Assembly (NCBI GenBank): GCA_028753945.1
Contig: JAPNXP010000002.1
Span: 3,906,001-3,970,000 of the forward strand
Length of the DNA stretch: 64,000 bases
Direction of reading: 5' to 3'
Origin: Hexactinellida sp. DTS-2022
Lineage: Eukaryota > Porifera > Hexactinellida
Both the position numbers and the translations under genes were made by a program. The notes under the pieces are model-generated. The model did no database searches and had not been told where the DNA came from. It was given only the letters and a program-made list of their open reading frames with translations. The first letter of the stretch is position 1. Each line of letters opens with the position of its first letter. Positions 57,161 through 64,000 of this stretch are shown piece by piece.

Positions 57161-58973
57161 AGAGAGGAAGTTGATCCTATTGATATTGCCACCTATACTC
57201 TTCAGTTGATTTCAAATGAAAATCATGATACTACAGTCTCTAATGTTTTAAAAATTCTTATTTCTCGGGGAACATTTGGTAAGAATCCCAAAGTCACGGT
57301 TTCCATTGAAAAGTCTGCTTTTCTTATTGATTTACTAGAAATCGGAAAGAGAAGATATGCGTCTCTCCGGGATTTATGCATTTCTGAAATGTAATTTTAC
57401 ATTCCTATGATAAGGTATTTATTAATCGAAACAATATAGTCTTCTCGGATGAATATGCTATGTACGTAGCACTTCTGAAATGATAATTGGCGTTTCGATA
57501 TCTTATCAGAAGATTGTTCACCAGACTATTATACGTATTCTTGAAACAAATTCAGCAGTACCTCAGTTTCCTATTTCTATCAAAATTGTCGATGGTTGGG
57601 ATGGGTCAGGATCCCACCAAATGTATAGTCAATATCATTCCGACGTTAATTTATCTACTAAGAATTACACCCTGTTTGCCTTCCGAGTAACGTCAATTAC
57701 GGATTGTAATAATAATTCCATTTATTAGAATGATAATCCCAATGCAACTTTCGGCATAAGACCAGTTGCATTGATCGCACAAAAAGAATGTCTTGAAAGC
57801 AGCAGGCATTTGATGGAAATATCATAAATCCTGAATGCGAGTCAATGCAACAGGGTATGTCATTTCCCCATTGAACTGCTAAAGTAAAAATCATTCGCAG
57901 TATGCTTGATGGAATGATATCAGCGAAATTTAAGCGGAGCAGGTGGTGCCAACTGTCAGTTGTGCACAGCTACTAGCACCGAACTACGGGATAAAGATCT
58001 TGTTAGGTGCGGATTTCCAATCAACAGAACTTTTTCGAGCGCTAAGGAAATATTTAGTTCTGTAGATTCAATAGAATTTTTGTCACTTCCCTCTCAGGCT
58101 CGATTCGGAATTACTCTTGAACCCTTCTCAGATATTGATATCCTACCAGCTTCTCCTCTACATTCATACACATGCATCTTTCGTTGGTTCATCTTAGTGA
58201 TATATCAACTGCAATCCGGCACACGCAAATGGTCTCCTACTTCGAAGAAAATTCAAGATTCGATGAAATTAACTCGAACATTCTTGGAAGAAAAAACTGG
58301 CTTTAGGATTGATCAACCAAGTAAGGATGGAGGTACAACATCAATAGGTAATATCGGAAGAGAATGCTTTCTTAACTGCCATGATTTTATATTTTGGGTG
58401 AATTCTTTGATTCCCACTGAGATGAGAGCGAAATTTTTAGTTATTCATACCAATCTTTCAGCTATACTCAGAGTTTACAATTCCAGTCAGGAAATTAACG
58501 TGGATAATTTAGAAGAGTTATGCAAAAGAACATGTGAAACAATCCACGTTGACTTTCCATGGGCCAGTATAACTCCTAACTTACACAAACTCCTTGCACA
58601 TTGTACCGAAATTATCAGAGATTGTAACTAAGGACATGGATTAAAAGATTTCTCATAAGAAGGTGTTGAGTCATGCAACAAGTTAATTGGGAGATATCGA
58701 GAACTTCTTGCGAGAACGACCTCATTCTCCACAATTGCAAGGACGTCTTCATCCGTATTTACACAGAGCGATGCACTGTTTCAGAGCTTCAGAAAAGTAT
58801 TGAGATGTAAAGAATGTAGAGAGTATGGACAAACAAATCGGATAAGATGCAAAAAGCTCTCATTACAGAACAATCTAGATGATTCTCTTATAAATTCACT
58901 CATGCTATCGCCAAATAACGATAATTTAGAACATTCTAGTTATATTTCTGAATTTATTATTGAACCACAATAA
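57161..58973 (+). pseudogene. RAG1-like transposase relic
   Basis: Relative of vertebrate RAG1 and invertebrate RAG1-like/Transib DDE transposases, nucleases that cut at terminal signals. Reading order: LLEIGKRRYASLRDLCISE (to 57394); IKIVDGWDGSGSHQMYSQ (57480-57728) at the RAG1 first-Asp (D600) position; the zinc-ligand segment GANCQLCTATSTELRD (~57950-58000); ASPLHSYTCIFRWF, aligned to the RAG1 D708 segment but with Ser at the Asp; TSIGNIGRECF; SLIPTEMRAKFL; LEELCKRTCE; NLHKLLAHCTEIIRDCN, matching RAG1 FHKTLAHVPEII; and EGVESCNKLIGRYRELLAR, matching RAG1 EGNESGNKLFRRFRKMNAR with the third acidic residue (E962) kept. The tail CKECREYGQTNRIRC resembles the zinc knuckle described in lancelet RAG1-like proteins, with Gln for His. 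Frameshifts lie at ~57395-57480 and 57830-57950, with stops at 57726, 58629 and 58668. No N-terminal RING or RAG2-like gene is seen. Confidence 0.85.
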
Positions 58974-59085
58974 TTAATATTTGGACAATATTTGTGATAT
59001 CAACATAACTCGAGGAATACACTTTGTACCAAATAATTTATATGAAAAATCGATTCCTTATGGCCGATAACCTATAGGCTTATAA

Positions 59086-59817
59086 TACATTTATTGCCTC
59101 TATCGTGCATGTAAATACTTATTTCCCCTAAAATCCCGTTTTCGCCCACTGTGGGATGATGAGCCTGTAGTGATCAATAATGAAATCAAGGTTTATCCTC
59201 TAGGCGAATTCTGTCCGATAGATTCTAAATGCCAAAAAGAAAAATGTAAAGTATTGAACTTAACATTTATATCCGGAATTCTTTTTGAGAATCAGTCCTC
59301 AATAAAGAATCTTGACATCCGCTGTCTTGCACCTTGGAAAGAGAAAAGGATAGCTCCCGATGGAAACTGTTTGTTTCATTCCTTGTCATATATTTTCACA
59401 GGTAATGATCGCTCCCACAAAGGAATCAGAATATTATTACTACAACATATGAAGGGTCTTTATCGAGACATTTGTACAAGATACTGCAATTCACATTAAG
59501 ATCTACTACCAGAAAACCGCTGTAATTCTGTAGATAACTATATAAGTAACAGTAGAATGGAATCAAATGGTAGCTGGGGTACTGACATGGAAATTTTCCT
59601 AGCAGCCCAAATCTTAAAGACGGACACATTCGTTTACAGAGACAATTTCCAAAGCAGGAGCAAGTTTTCTGGATATGGGTTTGTTGATAAACATAATGCA
59701 CATGATCTAACTGAAAAAAGAATATACATGAGATTGTGTTGGGATCATTATCAGCCTATAGTTAAAGTTGATAGAGTAGAAAACTGCAAGATTTACAAAG
59801 ATTCTCTAAATATTTGA
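59086..59817 (+). pseudogene. OTU-domain cysteine protease relic
   Basis: OTU proteases remove ubiquitin or ubiquitin-like tags. A single frame runs from about 59086 to the stop at 59817, interrupted only by TAA at 59497-59499. It reads FRPLWDDEPVVINNEIKVYP, then RIAPDGNCLFHSLSYIFTGN, which is the OTU active-site block with catalytic Asp and Cys (DGNC), then SWGTDMEIFLAAQIL, the usual OTU helix, and CWDHYQPIV, carrying the expected catalytic His. All three catalytic positions are therefore present although the frame has a stop. No ATG lies near the start of the open region, so an upstream exon or loss is possible. It begins only ~110 bp after the RAG1-like relic, on the same strand and with a similarly small number of stops, so both may come from one mobile element. 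OTU domains are common passengers in retroelements and DNA transposons. Confidence 0.82.
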
Positions 59818-60060
59818 GATTGTGACGCTAGAAAAGATAACAAAAGAGAGCATAGTGAGATGATAATCTACATCAATTGGAAAGTTAAATAGAATTTAGT
59901 ACACGTAGTAGTTTAGAAATTGAAACCGATATTATAAATTAAATCTATAATGTCAGCTATAATTTTATTGTGGGAAATTTAGAGAAAATTTGGAATGTCA
60001 TTGTGGCAAATGTAGTTGTGATTTGGGTTAGCTTTTGGAAATGGAAAAGTCCCGAACCTA
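59818..60060. other. Non-coding junction between the OTU relic and the satellite
   Basis: No RAG-type heptamer-like terminus (CAC start) could be assigned to the element's right end here. Confidence 0.4.
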
Positions 60061-63000
60061 GATTAAATGAATATTGAGTGGCATTGTAGGACACTTTTGA
60101 TGATAAATTCCACTTATCGTCAAAGGAAATTCACTGGAAACATCCTTAAACCATAAAAATATCAATTTGGGATTTTTGACAGTAATTGCATACAAATATT
60201 GTTTTTTCTCGATATTTGGCTCTTAAATGAATGTAAATTGAGTGTGTGGAGTTTCAGTAGAACTATTAGGACTATTTTGACGTTAAATACTTTATATAAT
60301 CAAAAGCAACAACTGGAAACGTCCTTAAACCATTAAAATATCAATTTTGGAGTTTTTGACAGTCATTGCGCACAAAAATTGGTTTTTCTCGATATTGGGG
60401 TCTTAAATGAATGTAAATTGAGTTAGTGGAGTTTCACTGGCACTGTTGGGACACTTTTGAGGATAAACACTACATATCTGCAAAAGAAACAACAGTAAAC
60501 GTCCTTAAACCATATATTTATCAGTTTGGGAGTATTTTACAGTCATTGCACACAAAAATTGGTTTCTCTCGATATTAAGTTCTTAAATGAATGTTAGTTG
60601 AGTTTGTGGAGTTTCATTGGCACTGTTTGGACACTTTTGAAGATAAAACTTATTATCATCTAAGGAAACAACTGGAAACAACCTTGAACCATTAAAATAT
60701 CAATTTGGGAGTTTTTGTCAGTAATTGCATACAAATATAGTTTTTTCTCGATATTATGCTCTTAAATGAATTTTGAGTGGCATTGTTAGGACACTTTTGA
60801 TGATAAATTCTACTTATTGTCAAAGGAAATTCACTGGAAACATCCTTAAACCATTAAAATATCAATTTGGGATTTTTGACAGTAATTGCATACAAATATT
60901 GTTTTTTCTCGATATTTGGCTCTTAAATGAACGTAAATTGAGTGAGTGGAGTTTCAGTAGAACTATTAGGACTATTTTGACGATAAATACTTTATATCAT
61001 CAACAGCAACAACTGGAAACGTCCTTAGGGAAAATACGGCAGATTCACCCAAAAAAACACATGAATTTAGTTTTGAAGGTGGGAGTTTGAATTTCACATA
61101 TATGATAGAAGACATTATAGCTATATCGAAACTGAAAACGAAATCTAATTATCTTCTATAAATTCGAAATTATAGGGCTTGCAGTATTATGCTAATACAA
61201 AAGTCCCATAGGGGGATTTTTTCAGACTCCACCTGATAAGTGTGTGGTTTGCAAGATCATTATATGCTAAAGACCTGTACTGTGTGATCTATCAGATAGA
61301 TCATCGTTATGGGCGGTTGGTGGGCGGTTTAGAATTTTGATAAAATGTACATTAAAAATATTGCGACCTTTTGAAACCAAAAAATGAATAAAAAGGTCAT
61401 CTTTTTATGCGAAATTTGATTAAATGCTTGATAAAGAAATTCCAAGCCATAATTCAAAAATTTAAACCGTCTACCAACTCCTTACGCTTATAATCTTTAA
61501 ATATTGATTCTGATAACAAACATTGTTGGCCGCATTGCCAAATTACCGCATAATATCTACCACCACTTTTGAAAATCGCCCTATGGGAGATTTGAATTAG
61601 CAAAATTTTGAAACCGACAAAAAATAAAAAGTATAATAGATAGGGACATTTTCTTTTTGGTTTATTGATTTGTATCGTATAGGTATATATTTCTCACAAT
61701 TACAGATTAATACAAGAACTTTCATTCACGTGGGGTAATTTAACCTTAAACCATTAAAATATCAATTTGGGAGTTTTTGACAGTCATAGCGCACAAAAAT
61801 TTGTTTTTCCCGCAATTAGGCTTTTAAATGAATGTTAATTGATTGAGTGGAGTTTCTGTGGCACTGTTAGGACACTTTTGATGATAAATAATTCTTATCA
61901 TCAAAAGAAACAACTGGAAACGTCCTTAAACCAGTAAATATCAATTTTGAAGCTTTTGACAGTCATCGCGCACAAAAATTGGTTTTTCTTGATATTGGGG
62001 TCTTAAATGAATGTAAATTGACTTAGTGGAGTTTCACTGGCACTGTTAGGACTATTTAGACGATAAATACTTCTTATTATCAAAAGAAACAACAGTAAAC
62101 GTCCTTAAACCATATATTTATCAGTTTGGTAGTTTTTTACAGTCATTGCACACAAATTTTTTTTCTCTCAATATTATGTTCTTAAATGAATGTTAATTGA
62201 GTTCGTGGAGTTACAGTGGCACTGTTAGAACACTTTTGAAGAAAAATACTTATTATCATCTAAGGAAACTACTGGAAACAACCTTGAACCATTAAAATAT
62301 CAATTTGGGAGTTTTTGACAGTCATTGCGCACAAAAATTGGTTTTTCTCGATATTAGGCTCTTAAATGAATGTTAATTGGGTGAGTGGAGTTTCTGTGGC
62401 ACTTTTAGGACACTTTTGATGATAAATAATTCTTATCATCTAGGGAAACTACTGGAAACAACCTTGAACCATTAAAATATCAATTTGGGAGATTTGACAG
62501 TAATTGCATACAAAAATTGGTTTTTCTCGATATTAGGCACTTAAATGAAGGTTAATTGATTTAGTGGAGATTCTTTGGCACTGTTAGGACACTTTTGACG
62601 ATAAATACTTCCTATCATCAAAAGAAACAACTGGAAACAACCTTGAACCATTAAAATATCAATTTGGGAGTTTTTGACAGTAATTGCATACAAATATAGT
62701 TTTTTCTCGATATTAGGCTCTTAAATGAATTTTGAGTTGCACTGTTAGGACACTTTTGGTGATAAATTCTACTTATCGTCTAAGGAAATTCACTGGAAAC
62801 ATCCTGAAACCATTAAAATATCAATTTGGGATTTTTAGTAATTGCATACAAATATTGTTTTTACTCGATATTTGGCTCTTAAATGAATATAAATTGAGCG
62901 TGTGGAGTTTCAGTGGCACTATTAGGACTATTTTGACGATAAATACTTTTTATCATCAAAAGGAACAACTGGAAACATCCTTAAACCATTAAAATATCAA

Positions 63001-64000
63001 TTTGGGAGTTTTTGACAGTAATTGCATACAAATGTTCGTATTTCTCGATATTAGGCTGTTAAATGAATATAAATTGATTGAGTGGAGTTTCAGTGGCACT
63101 GTTAGGACTATTTTGACGATAAAAACTTCTTTTCAGCAAAAGAAACAACTGGAAACGTCCTTAAACTAGTAAATATCAATTTAGAAGTTTTTGAAAGTCA
63201 TTGCGCACAAAAATTGGTTTTTCTCGATATTAGGCACTTAAATGAATGTTGATTGCGTTAGTGGAGTTTCAGTGCACTGTTAGGACACTTTTGATGATAA
63301 ATACTTCTTATCATCAAAGGAAACTACTGGAAACTACCTTGAACCATTATAATATCAATTTGGGAGTTTTTGACAGTAATTGCATACAAAAATTGGATTT
63401 TCTCGATATTATGCTCTTAAATGAATGTAAATTGAGTTAGTGGAGTTTCAGTGGCACTGTTAATACTATTTTGAAGATAAATACTTCTCATCATCTAAAG
63501 AAAGAACTGGAAACGTCCTTAAAACATTAATATATCAATTTGGGAGTTTTTCAGTCATTGCGCACAAAGATTGGTTTCTCTCGATATTAGGCAAATTAAA
63601 TGAATGATAATTGAGAGAGTGGAGTTTCTGTGGCACAGTTAGGACGCTTTTGATGATAAATACTTCTTATCATCAGATGAAACTATTGTAAACAACCTTG
63701 AACCATTAAAATATCAATTTGGGAGTTTTTGACAGTAATTGTATACAAAAATTAAAATTTCTCGATATATGGGTATTAATTTAATGTAAATTGAGTGTGT
63801 GAGTTTCAGTGGCACAGTTAGTACACTTATGAAGATTAATACTTCTCATCAGCAAAGGAAACAACTGGAAACGTCCTTAAACTAGTAAATATCAATTTGG
63901 AAGTTTTTGAAAGTCATTGCGCACAAAAATTGGTTTTTCTCGAGTATTATACTCAAAAATTATTGTAAATTGAGTGTGTGAGTTTCAGTGGCACAGTTAG
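60061..64000. repeat. Satellite array, ~180-bp unit
   Basis: About 18 monomers up to the window end, each with ccattaaaatatcaatttgg, gacagtaattgcatacaaa, tttctcgatattaggctctt and ggagtttcagtggcactgtt. Variants with aaattcactggaaacatcc recur at about 60130, 60830 and 62790, pointing to higher-order units. One T1 element interrupts it. Open frames in it are artefacts. Confidence 0.93.
61029..61745 (-). mobile_element. TTAA-flanked MITE, family T1, copy G, inside the satellite
   Basis: The right terminus GGTTAAATTAC is intact beside TTAA (61746-61749). The left terminus is altered (ttag-ggaaaatacggcag). Neighbouring monomers read gtccttaaaccattaaaat at the same place, giving a natural empty site and showing that the target was TTAA. 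Confidence 0.93.

Noticed and set aside
59818..60060. RAG-type right terminus with CAC heptamer
   Set aside because: No CAC-starting sequence here has a partner on the left or a 5-bp duplication that I could verify.
60773..63440. Repeated frames beginning MSGIVRTLLMINSTY or similar
   Set aside because: Translations of the 180-bp satellite.

Overview
This window is AT-rich, non-coding-heavy eukaryotic DNA. It looks like a stretch of a repeat-laden invertebrate genome. Every recognisable coding segment belongs to a transposable element or a multicopy repeat family: RAG1-like, Mutator-like (MULE), hAT/ZMYM-type, piggyBac and Tigger/pogo transposases, an OTU protease, and one unnamed repeat-family ORF. 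The standard genetic code fits all of them. I see no convincing host housekeeping gene, tRNA or rRNA. The phylum cannot be fixed from the sequence; a cnidarian, an arthropod or another invertebrate are all possible.

Layout. 1-6.5 kb: two head-to-head copies of a ~720-bp TTAA-flanked element; a broken unnamed repeat-family gene (2395-4104) whose 3' end is interrupted by a 1.07-kb foldback element with a 5-bp target duplication; a GC-rich block holding a degenerate hammerhead ribozyme on the minus strand; and a truncated third copy of the ~720-bp element. 6.5-12.4 kb: nested TTAA-type, hAT-type and foldback elements. 14.1-16.2 kb: five elements nested inside one another, most with readable target-site duplications. 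16.9-22.6 kb: pogo and mariner ends, a decayed piggyBac transposase on the minus strand, and a three-deep hAT nest. 23-36 kb: more MITEs, an 81-bp satellite (28.6-29.9 kb), a TIR element and an unidentified ORF. 36.2-39 kb: a Tigger N-terminal fragment, then an intact MULE transposase ORF carrying a C-terminal RING finger, set between pogo-like ends. 41-46 kb: further TTAA-type and pogo-type repeats. 46.8-50.8 kb: five TTAA elements abutting or nearly abutting in a chain, two of them apparently identical. 52.6-55.2 kb: a complete but broken hAT element. 57.0-59.8 kb: a RAG1-like transposase relic followed on the same strand by an OTU-domain relic. 60-64 kb: a ~180-bp satellite array carrying one copy of the ~720-bp TTAA element.

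The most notable contents are the RAG1-like relic, which keeps the RAG1 C-terminal landmarks and a zinc-knuckle-like tail, with its OTU neighbour; the uninterrupted MULE-RING fusion; the hammerhead candidate; and the abundance of different TTAA-flanked families, at least eight by TIR sequence. All family assignments come from reading the sequence against remembered family motifs. No search was run.
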